A stretch of 64,000 bases of DNA from assembly GCA_947493695.1 (NCBI GenBank), contig CANLSF010000002.1, positions 310,001 to 374,000 on the forward strand, in the 5' to 3' direction. This document shows, one piece after another, positions 42,087-50,424 of this stretch; positions within the stretch are counted from its first letter, which is position 1; every line of letters begins with the position of its first letter. Source of the DNA: an uncultured Kiloniellaceae bacterium. Lineage in GTDB: Bacteria; Pseudomonadota; Alphaproteobacteria; Kiloniellales; Kiloniellaceae. Both the position numbers and the translations under genes were made by a program. The notes under the pieces are model-generated. The model did not search any database. It was not told the DNA's origin and saw only the letters and a list, made by a program, of their open reading frames with translations.

Positions 42087-42094
42087 CGCCTGCG
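42075..42094. terminator. Bidirectional hairpin over the riboswitch ORF stop codon
   Basis: CGCAGGCG (42075-42082) and CGCCTGCG (42087-42094) form a perfect stem; the TAG stop codon (42084-42086) sits in the TTAG loop. It lies three bases from the end of convergent murI. T-tract is poor on both strands. Confidence 0.5.
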
Positions 42095-42096
42095 CA

Positions 42097-42987
42097 CTAA
42101 AACGCGCAGCTCTCGAAGGTTACCGGGTTGCCAAAAAACAGACTTGCCTTGGCACTGGCGTGATCTGCTGCACCTGTCGTGAGAAAGCGTCGGATCGGTC
42201 GTCTCGCAGTCTGCGCGTCCGTAGCTTCCGTGCTGCGCGCAAACTCCGCATGGCGCTTCAGGTAGTCGGCCAGGCTGTCGGCAACCAACTCGGGTTGTTC
42301 GAGCAGCTCCACCGTCTGTGGCAAAGCCGCCGCGAAGGCCGAAGCGACGAGCGGGTAGTGGGTACAGCCTAAGACAGCCGTGTCAGGGGGACGTTCACCC
42401 ATTTTCGACAGCAGCGCGTCGACATAGCTACGAACCATGCCCGCGAGTTCCTCCTTTGGAGCGCCCGCCTCAATGCGCGAAACCAAGTCAGGACAGGGTT
42501 GCTGAAAAACCTCAACGGCTGGTGCCCGCAAACCAATCTCGAGTGGAAAGGAACCTGTCTCCACCGTTCGCCTGGTGGCGAAAATTGCGACCCGAGAAGT
42601 AACGGCACTTACAGTGTTTTCCGCAAAAGGCTGTGCAGAATTCCAAGGCACTTTGGCAATCGCCTCCACCATCGGCACCAGAACCCCCAGAACCCGCCGT
42701 CCGGGCTCTCCGAGCGCTGCATCACGTTGCGGCAACCAGCTCTGCTGCAGACGCCGCAGAGCAACAGCGGACGCTGTATTGCAAGCGAGCAACACAAGCC
42801 GACATCCCTGTGAAAACAGGAAATCTATGTTTGCGATTGTCAGATCATAAATATCTTCTGGATCACGCCCCCCGATAGGAGCCCGTGCGTGATCACCAAG
42901 GTACAGGAAATCCTGCTCCGGCAGGTGTTTGACCAGAGCTTTCAACACTGTCAGGCCGCCATCCCCGGAATCGAAAACACCGATCAC
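42097..42987 (-). CDS. murI: Glutamate racemase
   Basis: 296 residues. Catalytic landmarks are GVFDSGDGGLTVLKALVKHL (first motif with the active Asp/Ser), LYLGDHARAPIGGRDPEDIY, VLLACNTASAVALRRLQQ with one catalytic Cys, and TAVLGCTHYPLVASAFAAAL with the second Cys. It interconverts L- and D-glutamate to supply the wall precursor. Last gene of dgcN-dgcA-murI with gaps of 27 and 44 bp, so transcription with a D-glutamate catabolic pair is likely. The C-terminal tail past residue 240 (RSTEATDAQTARRPIRRFLT) is longer than in E. coli. Confidence 0.94.
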   Translation of the reverse strand: MIGVFDSGDGGLTVLKALVKHLPEQDFLYLGDHARAPIGGRDPEDIYDLTIANIDFLFSQGCRLVLLACNTASAVALRRLQQSWLPQRDAALGEPGRRVLGVLVPMVEAIAKVPWNSAQPFAENTVSAVTSRVAIFATRRTVETGSFPLEIGLRAPAVEVFQQPCPDLVSRIEAGAPKEELAGMVRSYVDALLSKMGERPPDTAVLGCTHYPLVASAFAAALPQTVELLEQPELVADSLADYLKRHAEFARSTEATDAQTARRPIRRFLTTGAADHASAKASLFFGNPVTFESCAF

Positions 42988-43031
42988 TTAACGACACCTT
43001 TCAGAAGTCCGAGACCACAGGCCGGCGCGTT

Positions 43032-44024
43032 TCAGCCCCAGAGCGAAGGTTGCGGTGGTGAAACCAGGCTGCCATCGAAAAACAGTCCATCCGGGCGGTC
43101 TTCCGCAAGCAGCAGAGGTCCATCCACGTCAACAACGGCAACGTTCTGGGCCACGATCGTGGCAGGCGCCATAGAAAGCGATGTCGCAATCATACAGCCA
43201 ACCATAATATCGACACCCGCGGCTTCAGCGGCCTCTTTCAGGCGCAGAGCCTCTGTCAGGCCTCCGGTTTTGTCGAGCTTGATATTGATCATGTCGTAGC
43301 GGTCCGTGAGCGCCGCGAGGGTCGAGGCGTCATGACAGGACTCATCCGCACAGACAGGCACAGGACGCTCAACATTGGCCAGACCGGCATCTTCACCCGC
43401 AGGAAGCGGTTGCTCGATCATCGCCACACCAATTTCGGCCAGCTCTGGCGCGAAGGCTACATACTGGTCGAGTGTCCAGCCTTCATTAGCATCCACAACG
43501 ATCTTTGCGCCCGGGGCCGCGGCCCGCACGGCTCGAACCCGGTCAAGATCCTCCGGCCCCGCCAGCTTAAGCTTGAGCAATGGCCGGTCGGCATTCCGTT
43601 TCGCCGCAGCGCCCATGTTCTCAGCCGTATCGAGCGACAGGGTATAAACGGTTTTTACCAATGCCGGATCCGGCAGACTGGCGAGCTCCCAGACCCGCTT
43701 GCCGCTGATCTTTGCCTCAAGGTCCCAGAACGCACAATCCAGGGCGTTTCGGGCCGCACCCGCTGGTAACGCGCTTTGGAGCGCCATTCGATCCAAACCG
43801 TCGGTCAAGGCTTGACGCTGACTCTCAATCTGCTCAATCACGCCCTCGATGGTCTCACCATAGCGTGCGTAGGGCACACATTCACCACGACCGGTCTTGC
43901 CATCAGCGGACAGCTCGACCACGACAACTTCCGCCGTGGTCTTGCTGCCACGGGAGATGGTGAACTTACCGGCGATGGGCCAGCTCTCCTGCCGGACGTC
44001 AAGTTGGATACTGCCAGGACTCAC
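43032..44024 (-). CDS. dgcA: N-acetyl-D-glutamate racemase DgcA (enolase superfamily)
   Basis: 330 residues from a GTG at 44024 (GGGAG ribosome site). Muconate-lactonizing/dipeptide-epimerase-like fold: the N-terminal cap includes ISRGSKTTAEVVVVELSADG, the barrel has LLKLKLAGPEDLDRVRAVRA (catalytic KxK), IVVDANEGWTLDQYVAF and VPVCADESCHDASTLAALTD (metal Asp/Glu/Asp set), and NIKLDKTGGLTEALRL. Fold-mates are Ala-Glu epimerases; adjacency to dgcN identifies the DgcA type, which racemises N-acetyl-D-glutamate in D-Glu catabolism of marine bacteria. Confidence 0.9.
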   Translation of the reverse strand: MSPGSIQLDVRQESWPIAGKFTISRGSKTTAEVVVVELSADGKTGRGECVPYARYGETIEGVIEQIESQRQALTDGLDRMALQSALPAGAARNALDCAFWDLEAKISGKRVWELASLPDPALVKTVYTLSLDTAENMGAAAKRNADRPLLKLKLAGPEDLDRVRAVRAAAPGAKIVVDANEGWTLDQYVAFAPELAEIGVAMIEQPLPAGEDAGLANVERPVPVCADESCHDASTLAALTDRYDMINIKLDKTGGLTEALRLKEAAEAAGVDIMVGCMIATSLSMAPATIVAQNVAVVDVDGPLLLAEDRPDGLFFDGSLVSPPQPSLWG

Positions 44025-44051
44025 AGACCAAATACTCCCAGTGGTTTTGGT

Positions 44052-45050
44052 TTACTTCAATTGATCGACAATGCGACCGACACCGTTGCGGACCGGGTCC
44101 ACAGCCGGGAGGCCGAGCTTGCCCTCAACTTCATTGAGATAGCTCTGCGCATCCTCCGCAGACATATGGAAGGTGTTGACCGCGACCCCGACAAACTTCG
44201 CGTCAGGGTTCGTCAAATGGGCTGCTGCGAGGTTTGCCGCCATGCAGTCCTCGAGACTGGGCAATTTGTAGTCCGGCAAACCGCGCATGTGCGCACGCGT
44301 CGGCTCATGGCACAGCACCAGGGCGTCCGCCTGCGCGCCATGCAGCAGACCAAGACTGACACCGGCGAAAGAAGCATGGAACAAGGAGCCTTGCCCCTCA
44401 ATCAGGTCCCAGTGGTCAGGTGTGTTTTCCGGGCTGATGGCTTCCACCGCACCGGAGATGAAATCGGCGACCACCGCATCAATCGATACGCCATCGCCTG
44501 CGATGAAGATGCCGGTCTGACCGGTGGCCCGGAAATCCGCGTTCCACCCTCGGGACCGCATTTCCTTTTCCATTGCGAGCGTGGTGTACATCTTGCCCAC
44601 GGAGCAATCGGTCCCGACCGCAAGAACGCGCTTGCCGGACCGTTTCTTGCCCGATGCAACAGCGTATTCCTCTCGAGGATGGCGAACATCGAAAAGCTCA
44701 CGACCGTGATGGGCCGCGACCTCGCGCAATACAGGCACATCACTGAGGCGGTTATGCAGACCAGCCGCAACGTCCATTCCCAACTCGAGGGCACGTTCCA
44801 GAACCGCGATCCAGGGTTCGGAGATCACGCCGCCTCGATTGGCGACTCCGACAATGACCGTCTTGATGCCGGCTTCCACAGCCTGCTCCATCGTCATATC
44901 GGGCAGTTGGAGATCTGCATTGCACCCCTCCATACGGAATTGCCCCAGGCACCATTCCGGGCGCCAGTCAGCGACTCCCTGAGCCGTTTTGGCCGCAAGC
45001 CGGTCAGGTGCGTCGCCCAGGAACATAAGATAAGGGTGCTGAATGTTCAT
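44052..45050 (-). CDS. dgcN: D-glutamate N-acetyltransferase DgcN (DUF1611)
   Basis: 332 residues. The DUF1611 P-loop-like VLAVGTDCSVGKMYTTLAME (Walker A variant) sits mid-protein, after IKTVIVGVANRGGVISEPWI; IFIAGDGVSIDAVVADFISG and the LIEGQGSLFHASFAGVSLGL block follow. The family has an acyltransferase-like role, acetylating D-glutamate so that DgcA can racemise it. First gene of the operon; its promoter is in the region divergent from the MATE exporter. Confidence 0.9.
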   Translation of the reverse strand: MNIQHPYLMFLGDAPDRLAAKTAQGVADWRPEWCLGQFRMEGCNADLQLPDMTMEQAVEAGIKTVIVGVANRGGVISEPWIAVLERALELGMDVAAGLHNRLSDVPVLREVAAHHGRELFDVRHPREEYAVASGKKRSGKRVLAVGTDCSVGKMYTTLAMEKEMRSRGWNADFRATGQTGIFIAGDGVSIDAVVADFISGAVEAISPENTPDHWDLIEGQGSLFHASFAGVSLGLLHGAQADALVLCHEPTRAHMRGLPDYKLPSLEDCMAANLAAAHLTNPDAKFVGVAVNTFHMSAEDAQSYLNEVEGKLGLPAVDPVRNGVGRIVDQLK

Positions 45051-45280
45051 TTCTCGATACCGCGAATAAGCTGTTGCAGAAAACCAACCGGCACGTGATC
45101 AGGCATCCCCGACCGGTGGCGCGGCATGTTGCCGAAAACACCCCCCTCTTTGCAAGCTTAAGCGGGCTTTCTTGCTGCGGTAACTTTAGATCAATAGTAT
45201 TGCGCGCCTGGTTCCGGTCACCGATGTCACAGATTTTGGTGGACCAAAGGGGGCCGCCAGCAGTCCAACAGGAATTCATC

Positions 45281-46624
45281 TTGTCGAAAAGCGAAGCGTC
45301 GGAGACCTCCAGAAAGGTCTGGGCTCTGGCATGGCCCATCATACTGACCAACCTGTCCAGTCCTCTCCTCGGAGCGGTGGATACAGCCGTTATGGGGCAC
45401 CTGCCCGGCCCCGCCTACATCGGCGGTGTCGCTGTGGGCGCTATCATCTTTACGTTTCTCTTCTGGGGCTTCGGTTTCCTGCGCATGGGCACCACGGGCT
45501 TTTCCGCCCAGGCCTACGGCGCCGACGATCCGATCGAGGTTCGCGCCACACTCATCCGTCCACTTGCTCTAGGTGCGGTCCTCGGGGCGCTCCTGATCCT
45601 TCTGCAGGCCCCAATCTCTGCGTTTGTCTTCCCACTGATCGATGCCAGCGAAGACGTAACCTCCTACGCGCAGGCCTACTACGACATCAGGATCTGGAGT
45701 GCACCCGCTACTCTCATTCAGTACGGCGTTATCGGCTGGTTGCTCGGCCTCCAACGCCCCTGGGCCGCCATGGCGACCCAGATCCTGGTCAACAGCGTGA
45801 ATATCATCCTTGATCTCGTCTTCGTTCTCGAGTTCGGCTGGGGCGTTGAAGGCGTTGCCGCCGCAACACTGCTCGCCGAAGTCGCCGGTACTCTGCTCGG
45901 ATTAGCAATTGTCTATCGGACGGTCAGCCGCATGGGCGGAACCTGGGACTGGCCGCAAATCTGCCGGCGTGACCGGCTCATATCCCTGTTTCGTGTCAAC
46001 CGGGATATTTTTATCCGGAACCTATGCCTGATCGCTGCGACCAGCAGTTTCACCGCACAGGGCGCCGCAATGAGCGATGCGCTGCTGGCCGCCAATGCCA
46101 TACTGATTAACCTGCAGCACTTTTTGTCCCACGGGCTGGACGGCTTCGCCCACGCGGCTGAGATCCTGGGAGGTGGTGCGGTCGGCGCAAAAGACCGAAG
46201 CGCTTTCAGGCGAATTGTGGTGTCCTCGACCTATTTGACGCTCGCCAGCACTCTGGCAATTTCAATCGCTTACGCCGTTTTCGGGACGGAAATCATCGCG
46301 CTCTTCACCAACATCGACGAGGTGCTCGATGCTGCAGCGATCTACCTGCCCTGGATGATCGTCTCGCCGTTTCTCTCGGCACCCAGCTTTCTTCTCGACG
46401 GCCTTTTTATCGGCGCAACCCGGACCGTGGCCATGCGCAACGCAATGATTGCGTCCCTACTGGTGTTCGGATTGGCCTGTTATTTCCTGGTTCCCCTGCT
46501 GGGCAACCACGGTCTCTGGTTATCTCTGATGATTTTCATGGTTGCGCGCGCGGTCACGCTTGGAGTCGCTTACCCTGCCCTGGAACGCAGCGTTTCAGGG
46601 CAGGAAAGGCTTCCGGCTCAATAG
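45281..46624 (+). CDS. MATE family exporter (DinF-like)
   Basis: 447 residues from the TTG at 45281, nine bases after AGGA; an in-frame ATG at 45224 would give 466, and the frame opens earlier still. About 12 membrane helices. N-half signatures WPIILTNLSSPLLGAVDTAV and GTTGFSAQAYGADDP match the DinF subfamily; GLFIGATRTVAMRNAMIASL is the C-half counterpart. Sodium- or proton-coupled export of cationic compounds at the inner membrane. Divergent from dgcN with no obvious functional link. Confidence 0.9.
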   Translation: MSKSEASETSRKVWALAWPIILTNLSSPLLGAVDTAVMGHLPGPAYIGGVAVGAIIFTFLFWGFGFLRMGTTGFSAQAYGADDPIEVRATLIRPLALGAVLGALLILLQAPISAFVFPLIDASEDVTSYAQAYYDIRIWSAPATLIQYGVIGWLLGLQRPWAAMATQILVNSVNIILDLVFVLEFGWGVEGVAAATLLAEVAGTLLGLAIVYRTVSRMGGTWDWPQICRRDRLISLFRVNRDIFIRNLCLIAATSSFTAQGAAMSDALLAANAILINLQHFLSHGLDGFAHAAEILGGGAVGAKDRSAFRRIVVSSTYLTLASTLAISIAYAVFGTEIIALFTNIDEVLDAAAIYLPWMIVSPFLSAPSFLLDGLFIGATRTVAMRNAMIASLLVFGLACYFLVPLLGNHGLWLSLMIFMVARAVTLGVAYPALERSVSGQERLPAQ

Positions 46625-46650
46625 CTGAGACTGTGATGAGATGAAGAGTA

Positions 46651-47136
46651 TCAGGCGGCGTGCGCGATGACCGCGGCAAGCGGAATAACCGGAACCTGAT
46701 CCAACTCCCGAAGCATCGACTTGGAGTCTGAAAGAGCATCTGACCAACCATGCAGGGTCACGATGCGCCCGCCTTCAACGCCAACCGAATGCCTGCCAGC
46801 ATCAAGAACGGTCCGCAGCTTCGACATGATGGTCGTGAAGGCAACGGCGTCGCCTCTCGGCCCTTCAGGACGTGGGCCGAGATAGAGGATCAGGAGGCGT
46901 CCACAAGCGTCGTATCCGGCAATGAGCGAATGATCGTCAATGGCGGCGGCAAGCTCTAGAGCCGTTTCCTGACCGAGGGGAAAGTCAATGCGCGAGAGGG
47001 TCAAGCGAAGTCGAATTCCGCGCAGCCGTCGCAAAGTTGCCTCGAGGTCGCACAGGAACAATCCGGTTCCCGGATAATCGTATCCGGTGAAATCGACAGT
47101 TTCTGTGTTGATGGCTTCTGCGAATGCGAGCGTCAT
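46651..47136 (-). CDS. Unknown 161-residue protein downstream of a CtrA site
   Basis: Not recognised. Soluble, acidic and mixed alpha/beta: TVDFTGYDYPGTGLFLCDLE, TLRRLRGIRLRLTLSRIDFP, TALELAAAIDDHSLIAGYDA, GRLLILYLGPRPEGPRGDAV and HSVGVEGGRIVTLHGWSDAL look like the strands and helices of a small single domain; RPEGPRGD and GWSDALSD are distinctive. A segment with an alternating hydrophobic pattern and a GG turn (VEGGRIVTLHGW) could be a beta-hairpin. Its role is open, but the consensus CtrA site upstream places it in the cell-cycle/motility regulon by inference. Downstream of the histidine kinase on the same strand, 193 bp away. Confidence 0.7.
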   Translation of the reverse strand: MTLAFAEAINTETVDFTGYDYPGTGLFLCDLEATLRRLRGIRLRLTLSRIDFPLGQETALELAAAIDDHSLIAGYDACGRLLILYLGPRPEGPRGDAVAFTTIMSKLRTVLDAGRHSVGVEGGRIVTLHGWSDALSDSKSMLRELDQVPVIPLAAVIAHAA

Positions 47137-47288
47137 GCTGACAAAGTTCCCTACACCAAACTACCTGTCGGGCATGTCCCGACTCCATGTGAGAACTCTA
47201 GCCTCGCAATGAAACTGATAGGTGTGCGAATTGTGTGTCACCCTTTAACTTCAAGCTGTGTCAGAGCTGGCACACGAATTAATCATCG

Positions 47289-47304
47289 TTAACAAAGTCT
47301 TAAC
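47289..47304. promoter_or_regulatory. CtrA binding site upstream of the 161-residue unknown gene
   Basis: TTAACAAAGTCTTAAC is an exact TTAA-N7-TTAAC; the minus strand also reads TTAA-N7-TTAAC. It lies about 153 bp before the ATG at 47136. A second imperfect TTAA-N6-TTAA overlaps it from 47279. Confidence 0.6.
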
Positions 47305-47329
47305 AGCGGGACTTTGTGAGGTCCGCTCG

Positions 47330-48928
47330 CTAACCGGCGACCGGCAGGCGCAGGATCATGGAAAGCCCACCATCCTTGCGGTTTTCCGCCCGGACATCGC
47401 CACCAATCGCCTGCAGATTGCGTCGCACAATCCACAAACCGATACCCAGGTGAGGACTCTGTTCCTCGGCACCCAGGGTTGAATTCCTACTCACTCCAGT
47501 TGCATTACTTGAACTTGCAGGCGGTGGAAGCTGCTGAGGACGCAACGACACATAGCGTTCGAAAATGCGTTCCAAGTCGCCTGACGGCACTCCCGGTCCG
47601 CGATCGCTTACCGTAAGTCGGCCCCAGGAGTGTTCACGATCAAGCTCGACAATCACCGTGGTACCGCGCGGAGAGGCCTCGATTGCGTTGTCGATGACGT
47701 TTTCGATCACTGTTTCCAGAAGATCTTCACCGGCCCGAACGATCACGCCTTTTGCGACCTTCATCTCCAGAACGATGCTTCGGCTGTCGAAGGTGTTGAC
47801 ATAGGCGGCAAGCATGCGCTCGACCAATTGCGAAAGGTCAACGGCATGGCGGGGTGGATCCAGCAATTCGGCCGTTGCCTGATCAAGTCGCCGGGCGCTT
47901 GCCACCAAATGATCCAGGCGGTCAACCGACTCTTCGATGACGTCCAAAGCACGCTGGCCGCGCGGGTTATCGGACGGGACAATCCGCTTCAGAGGTTCCA
48001 GAGACTGGCGCATAATCGCAATCGGAGTCTTGAAAGCGTGGGCGTTATCCTCGGCAGCAAGTCTGATGCTATCGGCAGAGTTCTGCAGCGAGGACGTCAT
48101 CCTGTCGAATTCCTCGGCCACCAGTGTCAATTCCGGCACCTTGTTCTGTACCGAGAAGTTCGCCCCTTCCAAGCGCCCGATCCGGATGTCGCGCGCAAGA
48201 TCGCGAAAGCTCATCAATCCGCGCCAGATGCTGAAGAACAGGCCGATCGTCAGCGCCGCCATGGCGAGATAGATGATCGCCGCGAGGCGGACTTCCAGGG
48301 TTTTCCAATAGGGCTGACCAATCGATGTGCCCAGGAACTCGCCCGTCGAGTGGGTCGTGATAATTGCCCAACAGCCGGCATTGGTGGTGATCGCAGTGAT
48401 CGAGGTCAGCAGCTCTTCCTTGCCGCTCGGTCGTTGGTGACGGAGTGCGATGGGCGATTCCACCTGGCAGCTCTGGACCAGATTATCGAACACGCCGCGT
48501 TCCACCAGGCTGTCGCGCTCACGGGCCAGTTCCGCTGCTGCGAGCGTTGGCTCCGCAGCCACGAAATAAAAGGCCTGCGCACGCGCTTCTTCCGCCGGAC
48601 GGAACAGAACCTTCACGCCACTTTGTGAGGTGGCGTAACGCTTGACCTCACTATTCAACGCGGGCAGAGGCGACGGCCCCTCGCGTTCGATCAGGGGCCG
48701 CAGGCTCTCCGCAATGATGCGACCCTGTTCGCGCACGCTTTTGAGGATCAAGGTCTGACGATCCTGATCGGCCTGCCGGAACTCGGAATAGAGCATCACA
48801 GGAACGGTCACGAAGACGATAAGCAGCAAGATAAACTTGCCAACAATCGAATGGAACAGGCGCCATAGCGACGAGGGTCTCTTTGACGTTACGCCCGCCA
48901 GCATGGGCGCCTCTTCCACCCGCGCCAT
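47330..48928 (-). CDS. Membrane sensor histidine kinase (ChvG/ActS-like layout)
   Basis: 532 residues: TM1 (FILLLIVFVTVPVMLY, about 32-47), a periplasmic loop of about 160 residues with two Cys (LVQSCQVESP; NAGCWAI), TM2 (LAAIIYLAMAALTIGLFF), a HAMP-type linker (RDLARDIRIGRLEGANF), the H-box LAAEDNAHAFKTPIAIMRQS with the phosphoacceptor His, and the N (NVIDNAIEAS), G1 (VSDRGPGVPSGDLERIFERY) and G2 (GIGLWIVRRNLQAIGGDV) boxes. The periplasmic half resembles the stimulus-sensing kinases paired with cell-envelope regulators in alphaproteobacteria. It begins two bases after the response-regulator stop, so the two are translationally coupled. Confidence 0.9.
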   Translation of the reverse strand: MARVEEAPMLAGVTSKRPSSLWRLFHSIVGKFILLLIVFVTVPVMLYSEFRQADQDRQTLILKSVREQGRIIAESLRPLIEREGPSPLPALNSEVKRYATSQSGVKVLFRPAEEARAQAFYFVAAEPTLAAAELARERDSLVERGVFDNLVQSCQVESPIALRHQRPSGKEELLTSITAITTNAGCWAIITTHSTGEFLGTSIGQPYWKTLEVRLAAIIYLAMAALTIGLFFSIWRGLMSFRDLARDIRIGRLEGANFSVQNKVPELTLVAEEFDRMTSSLQNSADSIRLAAEDNAHAFKTPIAIMRQSLEPLKRIVPSDNPRGQRALDVIEESVDRLDHLVASARRLDQATAELLDPPRHAVDLSQLVERMLAAYVNTFDSRSIVLEMKVAKGVIVRAGEDLLETVIENVIDNAIEASPRGTTVIVELDREHSWGRLTVSDRGPGVPSGDLERIFERYVSLRPQQLPPPASSSNATGVSRNSTLGAEEQSPHLGIGLWIVRRNLQAIGGDVRAENRKDGGLSMILRLPVAG

Positions 48929-48930
48929 GA

Positions 48931-49725
48931 TCAGCCGGCCCCGTAAACCCCGGACGTGGTCTCACCCTCTTCATCACGCCAGCGGTAGCCGAATCCCGGA
49001 TAATTCTCGATCCTGTCGAAGTTGTCATCCACATCGCGGAACTTCTTGCGGATTCGCTTGATGAAGGAGCGAACGTTGGCCCTGAAACCATCGGTACCGT
49101 AGCCCGCAACAAAATCCTTGCCGTGGACGATGTCATAGATCTGGCGGTACGACACATCACCACCCGCCTGGGTCGCCAGGAAGCGGACGATGGCAAACTC
49201 CGTCAGCGTGAGATCGATCTGATGGTCATTCCAGAACGCACGATTAATGTCGTCCCGTAACTCCAGCGGGCCGCGTTTAAACCCGGCGGCACCGTCATCA
49301 GAGCTCCCGGCGCCCTGTACGGCGGTAGGCTTGGCTCCTTCAGTGATAATCTTCAGGCGCTGCAGAATTATGGGCAGACGGCGGGATTTATCGATGAAAT
49401 CGACGGCGCCCCATTTGAGGGCAGCCTCTTCGTAAATCTCGTCGCTGAGCATAGTCAAGAAGATCACGGGCGTTTCCAGCCGTGCCTCGCGTAGCCGCCG
49501 CAACACGGCAAGCCCATCGAGCCCGGGCATCCGCCAATCCAGCAGAATCGCATCTGCCGCCTCTTCATTCAGCAGATAGTTCAGGGCCGAATCGCCGCTC
49601 GGAAAATCGACAACTTCATAGCCTTCTTCCGCGAGATTCAACCCAAGGGACTCACGAAACAAATCGTCGTCGTCCACAATGACAACTCTTGGATAAGTTG
49701 CCTCAATAACCATTGGTTGCCCCAT
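48931..49725 (-). CDS. OmpR-family response regulator
   Basis: 264 residues. Receiver domain at 10-125 (RVVIVDDDDLFRESLGLNLA; phosphoacceptor in DAILLDWRMPGLDGLAVLRR), where the usual Lys-Pro pair is Lys-Ser (VDFIDKSRRLP), then a C-terminal winged helix with ELRDDINRAFWNDHQIDLTL, FAIVRFLATQAGGDVSYRQI and VRSFIKRIRKKFRD. Partner kinase is the next gene; upstream by three bases is a lipoprotein gene, so the operon is lipoprotein-RR-HK. An ancestor of ChvI/ExoR-type control of the envelope would fit. Confidence 0.9.
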   Translation of the reverse strand: MGQPMVIEATYPRVVIVDDDDLFRESLGLNLAEEGYEVVDFPSGDSALNYLLNEEAADAILLDWRMPGLDGLAVLRRLREARLETPVIFLTMLSDEIYEEAALKWGAVDFIDKSRRLPIILQRLKIITEGAKPTAVQGAGSSDDGAAGFKRGPLELRDDINRAFWNDHQIDLTLTEFAIVRFLATQAGGDVSYRQIYDIVHGKDFVAGYGTDGFRANVRSFIKRIRKKFRDVDDNFDRIENYPGFGYRWRDEEGETTSGVYGAG

Positions 49726-49728
49726 TTA

Positions 49729-50424
49729 CTATTCCGCCTGTGGCGGCTCCTTGTCTAGTGATTGACCGCTGTCAGAAGACCTCTGTGCCTGTTTCAGACG
49801 TTCCGTCTCTCGTTGCTGCTCGGCTTCGCGCAGCAAAGCAGTGAAACATGTCGCGGTGAAGGCAGAGACCTCATCCTGAGATTGCTCCTCACTGGTCTGC
49901 GCATCGGCAGTCGCTGGTGCTGATGCCGCCGCCGGTGGTGTCGGCGCCGCGTCTGTAGCTTCCGCCGCCTCTTCCACAGCTGTCTCGCCGCTTTCCGCCT
50001 CGTAAGTCAAAAGCCGAAACGCCCCACCCTCAACACTTGGGTAGAAAAAGACGTTCAGCATGCACTCCTCACCCTTATAGGTCCAAATCTTCGCCGGCGA
50101 TTGCTCGGTCTGCTGAGCAGGTTCGCCAAGCAATGCCCGTGTCACCGTGAAATCCAGACCAATCAACATATCGGGATCTGCCTCCTCGACCCTTTCAGGT
50201 TCGGGAGTCGGCTCAAGCACAGGCTTCCTGCGTGGCAGTGGTGGTGGCTCCAGCACCACGCGAGCCTGCTCCACTGCATCTGGCTCGGCTAGATCAATCG
50301 CTACGGCAGCATCGGGCTCAACAGAAGTTTGCACTTCCTTCGGCTCCGAATCCTGCCGATCGAATTGAGCGCAACCGGTAACTACCAGGAAAACCGGTCC
50401 TATAACGGCCCAAGGACGAATCAT
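49729..50424 (-). CDS. BamE/SmpA-like lipoprotein upstream of the two-component system
   Basis: 231 residues. Lipobox VVTGC at about residue 18, then a Pro/Glu-rich linker (EPPPLPRRKPVLEPTPEPER), then a small folded domain DMLIGLDFTVTRALLGEPAQ, SPAKIWTYKGEECMLNVFFY, which looks like the SmpA/OmlA (BamE) fold common in envelope lipoproteins. A Glu/Ala-rich tail (about 160-231) follows with two Cys that may pair. First gene in the operon with the RR and HK, three bases apart, which suggests it is either the sensed component or under the same stress control. Confidence 0.75.
   Translation of the reverse strand: MIRPWAVIGPVFLVVTGCAQFDRQDSEPKEVQTSVEPDAAVAIDLAEPDAVEQARVVLEPPPLPRRKPVLEPTPEPERVEEADPDMLIGLDFTVTRALLGEPAQQTEQSPAKIWTYKGEECMLNVFFYPSVEGGAFRLLTYEAESGETAVEEAAEATDAAPTPPAAASAPATADAQTSEEQSQDEVSAFTATCFTALLREAEQQRETERLKQAQRSSDSGQSLDKEPPQAE

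Noticed and set aside
48651-49196. 181-residue open frame on the minus strand overlapping the kinase and regulator genes
   Set aside because: It is an out-of-frame shadow of both genes; low-complexity Arg/Ser content and no ribosome site.
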